From an uncultured Clostridia bacterium (lineage in GTDB: Bacteria; Bacillota; Clostridia; Christensenellales; Borkfalkiaceae), in contig CAMWWA010000082.1 of NCBI GenBank assembly GCA_947177825.1, forward strand, positions 1-5,948: 5,948 nt of DNA. Reading direction: 5' to 3'. Made by a program: the position numbers and the translations under genes. Shown piece after piece: positions 1 through 5,424 of the stretch (position 1 is the stretch's first letter; each line of letters starts with the position of its first letter). The notes under the pieces were generated by a model. The model saw nothing but the letters and a program-made list of their open reading frames with translations. It ran no database searches and had not been told where the DNA came from.

Positions 1-2093
1 GACTTTATCGTTACGGTGTCTACTACGCGCGCTGCAAACGTGAACGACTTGCTGCCCGTTTCTTCCGTGTAATTGTTGGTATCCGTCGGCGTAAAAGTCC
101 ACGTATATGATTTTGTGCCAGATTTCGGAACCTGCTCGTCATCCCACGCGATTTTACCCGGCGTGCCGCCATTTTTTAAAGAAATTTCAGGCAGTTTATC
201 TGGAACGTAAGTAGGCGCAGTGGCATATTGCGCTTCTATTGAAGACTGTTTCTTTCCTATCTTTATCTTGAACTTTTTGTCGCCGCCCGTCGTGGCGCTT
301 CCCGCCCACTTCAAGCCGTTGTCAAGCGTCATAGTAACTTCGTACTCGCCCGCGTCCACTATAAGGTCAGTCAGCTTTTTACCACCGGTTGCAGTAAGCG
401 GCGTAAAGGTTGCGTCTTTCGCCATAGACTTATACGATATTGCGGTAACGGTCATTACGTTATCGTTGATATGTAAATTTTCGTCGAACCAGTCGGGCTT
501 GGTACTAAGACTGCCCACCCACTTGCAAGTACCGTCGTAAGTAAGATTTTCCACATCGCTCGGTACGGTTACGTTACCTTCCATATTATAACTGCAGTAA
601 ACGGTTTCGGCATAGTTTCCGCCGTTTGCCGAAGTAAGCAGAACCGTAGTGTCGTATTGACTATAATCTATGCCCGATAATGAAAAAGACGCAACCGCAG
701 TTTTTGAAGCACTCGTGGTCGAACTTATCGTTGCCGAAGCCTGATATGCAACCGCACCGTCCGTAGAGCCTTTTTCGGTGAGAAGAACCACAATATTACC
801 GCTTTCAATTTCCGCAGGGTTATTATAAATAACTTTTAGGTTGCCGCCTTCTACCCTCATCGTGCTGATAGCTTTTGACGAATAAGTATTGTAGTCCGCC
901 GACTTAACGTACAGCTTGTATTCGGGGGTAGTCACAGATGCATTAGTTGTTACGTCCGTAAAGGTCGAACCTACGCTGACGCTCTTACTGTTTGCATATA
1001 CTATCTTGGTTGTATCCAGATTAAAAGCAGGGCGAATGCCTGCAGCCCCATCGATGCTGCAAAAATGAGAAGCTATACAACCCCACGAGCAGACAAGGAG
1101 CGCATCGGATTTTGCGTTATTTTGGCGACCCGGATTACGAAGCCAATAATACGGCGTTCCTCCGGTGTCTTTCAGATAGTTGGAGGTGATATTGTTGTAG
1201 GCAGTACCCGCGCCGTCGAAATAACAGGCAAACACGTCAGATTGAGGCGTCCCTGAGTACGCATATGCAGTGACCTTGTTCTCGTAGGTCTGTCCGCTGT
1301 CTCCGAAGCCGTAGTCAGCATTGTTTATATCGTAATAATCAAGTAAGAACAGCTTGTCGCCGCTCGTTTCTTCCCACACGGTGCCATATGTCGTGTTATA
1401 ATAAGCGTACTGTGACGTGGGATGACTTGTAGCGTCTATTCTGTTGATGTTGTATTTACCGCATACGTTGTTCGAGTTATCATTTTCCGTAGAGGTTACG
1501 GTTATGCCCGCCTTACTGTACAGATACGTCGGATAGTTAACATTACACCCCCAGAGATCTGTAACGTAGCTTCCAGTCTCCTCTACCGCTTTCTGTTCGG
1601 TCAAATTAAACAGCTTGCCATACCAGGAATCGGTTTCGCTTACCGGGGTAGTTGCCGTAGGCGCGTCGGTCTGGTTTGAAACGGCGTTGTAGTAAATGCC
1701 GCCGTTGAGGAGTGCACGAATCTTGCTCGTGCCCCAGAATGCGTAGTCTAGGTTATAAGCATAAGTATTATATGCCTCCTGGGTAATTTGGCTGTCCGCC
1801 CACAGAAGCATACCGCTACCGTAATTTGAACCGTTTTTTGAAAGAACTCGCCACTTAACGGGACTACCGTTGTTGGTGCCGAAATATACTTTTTCCTTTT
1901 GCGCACCCTCGAAACCGTTTAAGATATTCGTGCCGCCGTCCAAATTCAAATATGCCGCACTTTGCTTTACCGGCACGTCTTCGGCTGCCGCAACGGTATT
2001 GCCGCCTGCAAAACTAAGCCCCGTTATAACGGTGGCGCACGCGCACAGCGTTGCTAATAATCCTCCTACAAAAGTCTTACGCTTAATTTTCAT
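1..2093 (-). CDS. Secreted DUF6273-like / Ig-like repeat surface protein (3' end missing)
   Basis: Translating the minus strand from the ATG at 2093-2091 gives 697 codons with no stop, running off the left edge. Residues 1-37 form a signal peptide: basic MKIKRK, a hydrophobic core, and a likely signal peptidase I site after V-A-A-A (37). Residues about 65-360 resemble the DUF6273 domain of Firmicute surface proteins: VKWRVL (79-84), SKIRALLNGG (123-132), KLFLLDYY (247-254), YYWLRNPG (315-322) and the closing GIRPAFNLD (352-360). Residues 361-506 look all-beta. Residues 507-612 are an Ig-like repeat (LTYDGT, AGEYEVTMTLDNGLKWAGS), and 613-690 an MBG-like repeat ending in TFTPTDTNNY (666-675). 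It is probably displayed or secreted; any anchor (LPXTG, SLH) would lie off-window. No enzymatic residues are recognisable and the function is unknown. Codons are more mixed (GTA, AGT, ACA, CAA) than in the plus-strand genes. The start is set by AAAGGAGT seven bases upstream. Confidence 0.88.
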   Translation of the reverse strand, partial: MKIKRKTFVGGLLATLCACATVITGLSFAGGNTVAAAEDVPVKQSAAYLNLDGGTNILNGFEGAQKEKVYFGTNNGSPVKWRVLSKNGSNYGSGMLLWADSQITQEAYNTYAYNLDYAFWGTSKIRALLNGGIYYNAVSNQTDAPTATTPVSETDSWYGKLFNLTEQKAVEETGSYVTDLWGCNVNYPTYLYSKAGITVTSTENDNSNNVCGKYNINRIDATSHPTSQYAYYNTTYGTVWEETSGDKLFLLDYYDINNADYGFGDSGQTYENKVTAYAYSGTPQSDVFACYFDGAGTAYNNITSNYLKDTGGTPYYWLRNPGRQNNAKSDALLVCSWGCIASHFCSIDGAAGIRPAFNLDTTKIVYANSKSVSVGSTFTDVTTNASVTTPEYKLYVKSADYNTYSSKAISTMRVEGGNLKVIYNNPAEIESGNIVVLLTEKGSTDGAVAYQASATISSTTSASKTAVASFSLSGIDYSQYDTTVLLTSANGGNYAETVYCSYNMEGNVTVPSDVENLTYDGTCKWVGSLSTKPDWFDENLHINDNVMTVTAISYKSMAKDATFTPLTATGGKKLTDLIVDAGEYEVTMTLDNGLKWAGSATTGGDKKFKIKIGKKQSSIEAQYATAPTYVPDKLPEISLKNGGTPGKIAWDDEQVPKSGTKSYTWTFTPTDTNNYTEETGSKSFTFAARVVDTVTIK

Positions 2094-2100
2094 AAACCGT

Positions 2101-2108
2101 ACTCCTTT
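2101..2108 (-). promoter_or_regulatory. Ribosome binding site of the surface-protein gene
   Basis: On the minus strand AAAGGAGT lies 7 bases before the ATG at 2093. This strong Shine-Dalgarno fixes the start codon. It directly follows GCCCGC (2114-2109 read on the minus strand), which is complementary to GCGGGC in the terminator region (2149-2144), so the site could be partly masked by leader folding. Confidence 0.85.
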
Positions 2109-2114
2109 GCGGGC

Positions 2115-2147
2115 AATAAAAAAGAGCGCTCCTATCAAGGAACGCCC
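2115..2147 (-). terminator. Intrinsic terminator in the surface-protein leader (attenuator)
   Basis: Read on the minus strand, GGGCGTTCCT (2147-2138) pairs with AGGAGCGCTC (2133-2124) around the four-base loop TGAT. This is a ten-pair stem with two G-U wobbles. It is followed immediately by TTTTTTATT (2123-2115), a textbook Rho-independent terminator. It stands only seven bases before the Shine-Dalgarno of the downstream gene, leaving no room for a promoter between them. Transcription of the gene must therefore read through it, which implies attenuation. Confidence 0.8.
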
Positions 2148-2172
2148 GCTAAATGTGCCCTTGATAGTTGCG

Positions 2173-2253
2173 CTATAACTTTCCTATAAATATGTACAAA
2201 ATTGCTAAAATAGGGAAAAGAAAGGGTACACTTATGCCGTTGTATCCTATCAT
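2173..2253 (-). CDS. Possible hydrophobic leader peptide, 26 residues
   Basis: Inside the leader an ATG at 2253-2251 opens a frame of 26 codons ending in TAG at 2175-2173. The peptide begins MIGYNG, has a hydrophobic run rich in I, L, F and P (residues 7-23), and ends in GKL, like one short membrane helix. The start codon lies at the end of P2 and the stop codon lies within the 3' strand of P1. A ribosome on this frame would therefore open the structures that govern the terminator. Against it, no Shine-Dalgarno is visible upstream and AT-rich DNA easily yields hydrophobic frames. It could be an attenuation leader peptide, a small type I toxin-like peptide, or chance. Confidence 0.2.
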   Translation of the reverse strand: MIGYNGISVPFLFPILAILYIFIGKL

Positions 2254-2285
2254 AGCAATTTTATATTCAGTTATAGCGCACTACT

Positions 2286-2314
2286 ATTTTATCACGGGAA
2301 TTCATAATATTCAA
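2286..2314 (-). promoter_or_regulatory. Promoter of the surface-protein leader
   Basis: On the minus strand TTGAAT (2314-2309) and TAAAAT (2291-2286) are separated by 17 bases, and TG one base before the -10 gives an extended -10 element. The start would fall near 2280-2278, exactly where the first strand of leader stem P1 begins. This agreement supports both calls. Confidence 0.6.
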
Positions 2315-2342
2315 TACTTTTCGACAAAGTTTTTAAAAATAG

Positions 2343-2359
2343 TTGTTAAATTTGCACAA
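2343..2359. promoter_or_regulatory. Imperfect palindrome upstream of gpmI, possible operator
   Basis: TTGTTAAATTTGCACAA is a 17-base inverted repeat with TTGT/ACAA ends and two mismatched pairs. It sits between the divergent promoters. It recalls the TTGT(G/T)AA...ACAA operators of the redox regulator Rex, but the gap is one base short and one half is degenerate, so the identity is not established. Confidence 0.25.
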
Positions 2360-2360
2360 A

Positions 2361-2376
2361 ACACAATATGTTGTGT
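2361..2376. promoter_or_regulatory. Short perfect palindrome upstream of gpmI
   Basis: ACACAA and TTGTGT flank the four bases TATG, giving a perfect 6-base inverted repeat. It ends 16 bases before the -35 of the gpmI promoter, a position suited to a transcription factor site. It is one base from the preceding palindrome. The regulator is unknown, and a short AT-rich palindrome can arise by chance. Confidence 0.25.
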
Positions 2377-2392
2377 GTCGGCGGCATTTTAT

Positions 2393-2421
2393 TTGCCAAT
2401 TTAAAAATAATTATATATAAT
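2393..2421 (+). promoter_or_regulatory. gpmI promoter
   Basis: TTGCCA (2393-2398) and a perfect TATAAT (2416-2421) are separated by 17 bases, a near-consensus sigma-A promoter. The expected start is near 2428, giving a short leader of about 29 nt. The promoter points away from the leader promoter of the surface-protein gene. Confidence 0.8.
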
Positions 2422-2442
2422 GTTATGCGGAATTTATTTTGC

Positions 2443-2447
2443 AGGAG
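2443..2447 (+). promoter_or_regulatory. gpmI ribosome binding site
   Basis: AGGAG lies nine bases before the ATG at 2457 and supports that start over any other in-frame codon. Confidence 0.8.
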
Positions 2448-2456
2448 TGATTTATT

Positions 2457-4010
2457 ATGGCAAAAACACCTTATGCGATTATTATTATGGACGGTTACGG
2501 ACTGGCTGATGCGGGCGCGGGCAACGCAATTTCCTTAAACGGCAGCAAGAACGTTACCGCGCTTATGAACGAATACCCCTCCGCCACCCTGGGCGCAAGC
2601 GGTATGAGCGTCGGTCTGCCCGACGGACAGATGGGCAACTCCGAGGTAGGGCACCTGAATATGGGCGCGGGGCGCATCGTTTATCAGGACCTGACCAAGA
2701 TTACAAAGGCGATTGCCGACGGTGATTTTTTTGAAAACCCCGCCCTTATCAAGGCGATGGACAACGCCGCGCTGGGCGGCAAAAAGCTGCACCTTTACGG
2801 ACTTTTGTCGACGGGCGGCGTGCACAGCCACTTAACCCACCTTTACGCGCTTTTGGAAATGGCGAAAAAGCGCGGCGTTAAGGAGTGCTACGTTCACTGC
2901 TTTATGGACGGCAGGGACGTTTCGCCCACTTCGGGTGCGGGATTTATCCGCGAGCTTCAGGACCATATTAATAATATAGGGTGCGGAAAGATTGCCTCGG
3001 TTGCGGGCAGGTACTACGCGATGGACCGCGACAACAACTGGGACAGAGTTGAAAAGGCTTACAATATGCTTACCCTTGGCGAGGGCGCGCCCTGCACCGA
3101 CGCCGCAAAGGCGGTTGAGGAAAGCTATGCAAACGGCGTGACCGACGAATTTATTAAGCCCATTAAGGTTTACGAGGACGGCAAGCCCGTCGGCATTTTA
3201 GAAAAGGGCGACAGCGTTATTTGCTTTAACTTCCGCCCCGACCGCGCAAGGGAGATTACCCGTGCGGTTTCGCAAAAGGATTTCGTCGTTCCCAAGGGCG
3301 TTGCGTTTGAAAGAAAGACGGGATTTTTGGAGCCCGTTTACGTTTGCTTTACCGTTTACGACGCGACCTTCGAGGGCGTGGATATTGCGTTCCCCAAGAC
3401 CTCTTTGGACAACACGCTGGGCGAGTACCTTGCAAAGTGCGGCAGGAAGCAATTAAGAATTGCCGAGACCGAGAAGTACGCGCACGTAACCTTCTTCTTT
3501 AACGGCGGCGTTGAGGCGCCCAACGAGAACGAGGTGCGCGACCTTATCCCCTCGCCCAAGGTTGCAACCTACGACCTGCAGCCCGAAATGAGCGCTTACG
3601 ACGTTACCGACAAGGTGCTTGAGGAGCTGGACAGCGGCGAGTTTGACGTGATTATTCTGAACTTTGCAAACTGCGATATGGTCGGGCACACGGGCGTGAT
3701 TTCCGCCGCTATCAAGGCGGTGGGCACGGTTGACGAATGCGTGAAGAAAGTCGTTGACAAAATTCTTGCAATGGGCGGAGCGGCTTTGCTGACCGCCGAC
3801 CACGGCAACGCCGACAGGCTTTTATCCGACGACGGTTCGCCCTTTACCGCACACACCACCAACCCCGTTCCCGTGGTGCTTATTTCCGACAAGCACAAGG
3901 GCGCGGAGCTTCGCAAGGACGGAATACTTGCCGACCTTGCCCCCACTCTGCTTACGGTTATGGGCTTACCCGTTCCCTCCGAAATGACGGGCAAAAGTCT
4001 TATTAAATAA
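2457..4010 (+). CDS. gpmI: 2,3-bisphosphoglycerate-independent phosphoglycerate mutase
   Basis: This cytoplasmic, manganese-dependent enzyme interconverts 3- and 2-phosphoglycerate in glycolysis and gluconeogenesis. At 517 residues it has the usual full length of about 510. All hallmark residues of the alkaline-phosphatase-like fold are present. Metal ligands: D12 (IIMDGYG), D407 and H411 (CDMVGHTG), D448 and H449 (TADHGNAD) and H466 (TAHTTNP). The catalytic serine is S62 (GNSEVGH). Substrate-binding residues in the inserted transferase domain are H123 (GGVHSH), R153/D154 (MDGRDVSP), R185 and R191 (AGRYYAMDRD), R260 and R263 (NFRPDRAR) and K340 (ETEKYAHVTFFFNGG). It has its own promoter and a strong Shine-Dalgarno. 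Genes for the neighbouring glycolytic steps (pgk, tpiA, eno), often linked to it in Firmicutes, are not present on either side. Confidence 0.98.
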   Translation: MAKTPYAIIIMDGYGLADAGAGNAISLNGSKNVTALMNEYPSATLGASGMSVGLPDGQMGNSEVGHLNMGAGRIVYQDLTKITKAIADGDFFENPALIKAMDNAALGGKKLHLYGLLSTGGVHSHLTHLYALLEMAKKRGVKECYVHCFMDGRDVSPTSGAGFIRELQDHINNIGCGKIASVAGRYYAMDRDNNWDRVEKAYNMLTLGEGAPCTDAAKAVEESYANGVTDEFIKPIKVYEDGKPVGILEKGDSVICFNFRPDRAREITRAVSQKDFVVPKGVAFERKTGFLEPVYVCFTVYDATFEGVDIAFPKTSLDNTLGEYLAKCGRKQLRIAETEKYAHVTFFFNGGVEAPNENEVRDLIPSPKVATYDLQPEMSAYDVTDKVLEELDSGEFDVIILNFANCDMVGHTGVISAAIKAVGTVDECVKKVVDKILAMGGAALLTADHGNADRLLSDDGSPFTAHTTNPVPVVLISDKHKGAELRKDGILADLAPTLLTVMGLPVPSEMTGKSLIK

Positions 4011-4024
4011 ATATTATATATAAT

Positions 4025-4978
4025 ATGGAAAAAAAATTAACGGCCGAGGAGGTTTTTACAAAGCCCTGGGTGGTTGCACTGTGCGCGATTTTTTGCTGCG
4101 TGCTGTGGGGAAGCGCGTTCCCGTGCGTTAAAATCGGGTACGAGCTCTTTCATATAGACCGCCAAAGCGTGCCCTCCCTTATGCTGTTTGCAGGCGTGCG
4201 GTTTGCGCTTGCGGGAGTGCTTGTAATAATCTTCGGCTCCATACAAAAACGCGCCTTTTTGGTGCCTAAACCCCGTAATATATGGCGGGTATTGCTTGTT
4301 GCGCTCTTTCAGACGGCTATGCAGTACACCTTTTTCTATATCGGGCTTTCGCGCGTTTCGGGCGTTAAATCTTCGGTGCTGAACGGGCTGGGCGTGTTCT
4401 TTACCATACTGTGCGCGTGCTTTATTTTCCGCACGGAGAAGTTCAACCTTATCAAGCTTGCGGGCTGTATACTCGGCTTCGGCGGCGTGATTTTAATTAA
4501 CCTCGGCGGCGACTTTTCGTTCACCTTTTCGTTCACGGGCGAGGGGTTTCTGATTTTTTCGGGACTGTCCTCCGCCGTTGCCGCGGGACTTGTAAAAATA
4601 TTTTCCAAGCACGAAAATACAACCGCGCTGTGCGGCTATCAGTTTTTAATCGGCGGCGTGGTTCTGGTCATAATCGGCGCAAGCTTCGGCGGCACCATTC
4701 CGCACATAAGCGTCGGCGCGGCGTTTATGCTTTTGTACCTCGGTTTCCTTTCCGCTTGCGCGTTCACCCTGCAGGGCTTTTTGCTGAGATACAACCCCGT
4801 TTCCAAGGTTGCCGTTTACAAGAGTACCAACCCCCTTTTCGGCGCGGTGTTCTCCGCAATTATATTAAACGAGAGCGAACAGCTTTTAAGTTTTTACACG
4901 CTGATTGCGATAGTTCTGGTGTGCCTGGGCATATTTATCATCAACAAATTCGGCGAGCGGAGCAAAAAACTTGAATAA
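4025..4978 (+). CDS. EamA/DMT-superfamily transporter, ten membrane helices
   Basis: A 317-residue integral membrane protein of the drug/metabolite transporter superfamily with two EamA repeats, about residues 17-159 and 172-307. Hydrophobic segments lie at about 15-37, 52-71, 88-107, 115-134, 143-160, 173-193, 203-220, 230-252, 263-283 and 287-306, matching the ten-helix form. Family signs are LWGSAFPCVKIG (27-38) in the first helix, GLSRVSGVKSSVLNGLGVFFTIL (107-129) in the first repeat, and KVAVYKSTNPLFGAVFSAIILNE (261-283) in the second. Substrate cannot be read from sequence; relatives export amino acids, metabolites or drugs. It begins 14 bases after the gpmI stop, so it is probably cotranscribed. 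The gap is entirely A/T with no Shine-Dalgarno, so translation may be coupled or weak. GAGGAGG at 4046-4052 lies inside the gene with no in-frame start at a useful distance. Four cysteines (20, 24, 25, 34) cluster in the first helix. Confidence 0.88.
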   Translation: MEKKLTAEEVFTKPWVVALCAIFCCVLWGSAFPCVKIGYELFHIDRQSVPSLMLFAGVRFALAGVLVIIFGSIQKRAFLVPKPRNIWRVLLVALFQTAMQYTFFYIGLSRVSGVKSSVLNGLGVFFTILCACFIFRTEKFNLIKLAGCILGFGGVILINLGGDFSFTFSFTGEGFLIFSGLSSAVAAGLVKIFSKHENTTALCGYQFLIGGVVLVIIGASFGGTIPHISVGAAFMLLYLGFLSACAFTLQGFLLRYNPVSKVAVYKSTNPLFGAVFSAIILNESEQLLSFYTLIAIVLVCLGIFIINKFGERSKKLE

Positions 4979-5003
4979 ATTTTTTAAAAAACGCGCGTTT
5001 TTC
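4979..5003 (+). repeat. AT-flanked palindrome between the transporter and secG
   Basis: A perfect 16-base palindrome, AAAAACGCGCGTTTTT (4987-5002), follows a run of T (4980-4985). As RNA it would make a short A-U stem capped by GC pairs, with only the five T residues of its own arm and no separate U-tract. It could be a weak terminator, possibly working in both directions, or a protein site overlapping the secG promoter. The -35 starts two bases after it. Confidence 0.3.
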
Positions 5004-5004
5004 A

Positions 5005-5033
5005 TTGTCAAATATTTCGGGCTGTGTTATAAT
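5005..5033 (+). promoter_or_regulatory. secG promoter
   Basis: TTGTCA (5005-5010), 17 bases, then a perfect TATAAT (5028-5033) preceded by TG at 5025-5026, an extended -10. The predicted start is near 5040, about 30 bases before the secG ATG. This is one of the best promoter matches in the window and suggests strong independent expression of secG. Confidence 0.8.
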
Positions 5034-5069
5034 TTCTCGGTAAATAATCATTAAACGAGGTTGATTTTA

Positions 5070-5363
5070 ATGTATAATCTTCTTGTTGCCATGGGCGACC
5101 CGCAGTACATTACCTACGTTGTGCTGACGACGATTGCTATCGTAGCAATGTTTCTGGCGGCGCTGGTTGCCATAATTTTAGTTCTTTTGCAGCAGAGTAA
5201 TTCGGAAGGTATTCAGGGCATTACGGGTTCGAGCGAAACGTTCTTCGGCAAAAACAAGGGACAGTCCATAGAGAGTAAATTGAAGAGATGGACGTGGATT
5301 TGCCTGGGCGTGCTTTCGGTCATTGCCATAGCATTCTACGTAGTCACCCTTATCCTTCAATAA
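5070..5363 (+). CDS. secG: Preprotein translocase subunit SecG
   Basis: A 97-residue protein, slightly longer than the typical 70-80 of Gram-positive SecG. It joins SecY and SecE in the membrane channel that exports proteins such as the surface protein encoded at the left of this window. Two membrane helices are visible, about residues 15-40 (YVVLTTIAIVAMFLAALVAI and following) and 75-96. They flank the conserved loop: VLLQQSNSEGIQGITG (38-53), then SSETFFGKNKG (54-64). This corresponds to the LLQ...G...G..FG pattern of the family. The ATG at 5070 is chosen because CGAGG (5056-5060) sits nine bases upstream. The in-frame TTG at 5061 directly abuts that site and cannot use it. The gene has its own promoter and is followed by a terminator-like hairpin. 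Confidence 0.93.
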   Translation: MYNLLVAMGDPQYITYVVLTTIAIVAMFLAALVAIILVLLQQSNSEGIQGITGSSETFFGKNKGQSIESKLKRWTWICLGVLSVIAIAFYVVTLILQ

Positions 5364-5383
5364 TTTATACTGAATTTTTTACT

Positions 5384-5420
5384 GCGGCGGAACGGAAAGT
5401 TACCGCCGCTTTTCATTTTT
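5384..5420 (+). terminator. Intrinsic terminator between secG and rnr
   Basis: GCGGCGG (5384-5390) pairs with CCGCCGC (5403-5409). AAC (5391-5393) can continue the stem with GTT (5399-5401) past one bulged base. TTTTCATTTTT (5410-5420) follows. It lies 20 bases after the secG stop and ends only four bases before the rnr ATG. It would therefore separate secG from rnr or make rnr depend on read-through. Confidence 0.75.
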
Positions 5421-5424
5421 ACAT

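Larger units (their letters stand above)
2094..2279 (-). ncRNA. Structured 5' leader RNA, candidate riboswitch/attenuator of unknown class
   Basis: The leader from the predicted start (about 2279) to the ATG is about 186 nt. P1: GCGCTATAACT (2279-2269) pairs perfectly with AGTTATAGCGC (2180-2170), closing a ~110-nt domain. P2: AAAATTGCTA (2262-2253) pairs with TAGCAATTTT (2207-2198). After a 2x2 internal loop, P3: ATAGG (2250-2246) pairs with CCTAT (2214-2210). An alternative stem joins AGCGC (2174-2170) and CTATCAAGG (2167-2159) to CCTTGATAG (2140-2132) and GCGCT (2129-2125), with a 2x2 internal loop. It competes with both P1 and the terminator hairpin. A domain closed by its own 5' end, then a switching strand, then a terminator, is riboswitch-like architecture. 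No conserved core of the classes I know (TPP, SAM, purine, cobalamin, lysine, glycine, c-di-GMP, c-di-AMP, ZTP, THF, T-box) is recognisable. Ligand and direction of control are unknown. Confidence 0.5.

Noticed and set aside
2025..2093. Lipoprotein signal in the surface protein (LCAC at residues 16-19)
   Set aside because: Cys at the second position of the lipobox is not typical, and a good signal peptidase I site follows at A35-A37.
220..2178. Several plus-strand open frames of 60-106 codons across the left third
   Set aside because: They lie opposite the continuous minus-strand reading frame, lack ribosome binding sites and show no recognisable domains; they are shadows of the surface-protein gene.
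2109..2279. T-box leader
   Set aside because: No TGGNACCGCG-like T-box sequence is present before the terminator, and the downstream gene is not an aminoacyl-tRNA synthetase or amino acid gene.
2164..2287. Small inverted-repeat mobile element (MITE)
   Set aside because: The arms are 12 bases plus a further 5 after a small bulge, but there is no flanking target duplication, and the repeat boundary coincides with the predicted transcription start, which fits an RNA stem better. It cannot be excluded without searching for copies in the genome.
2168..2404. A 78-codon plus-strand frame in the divergent intergenic region
   Set aside because: It has no Shine-Dalgarno or promoter of its own, overlaps the structured leader in antisense, and its hydrophobic stretches come from AT-rich sequence.
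2495..3994. Long minus-strand open frames opposite gpmI
   Set aside because: They are antisense to a gene with every catalytic motif of its family and arise from its GC-biased codon use.
4019..4024. TATAAT as a promoter for the transporter gene
   Set aside because: It directly abuts the ATG, so transcription would start inside the gene, and no -35 lies 17 bases upstream (AGTCTT).
5061..5069. TTG at 5061 as the secG start
   Set aside because: The GAGG site touches this codon with no spacing, whereas the ATG at 5070 is nine bases away and gives a normal SecG N terminus.
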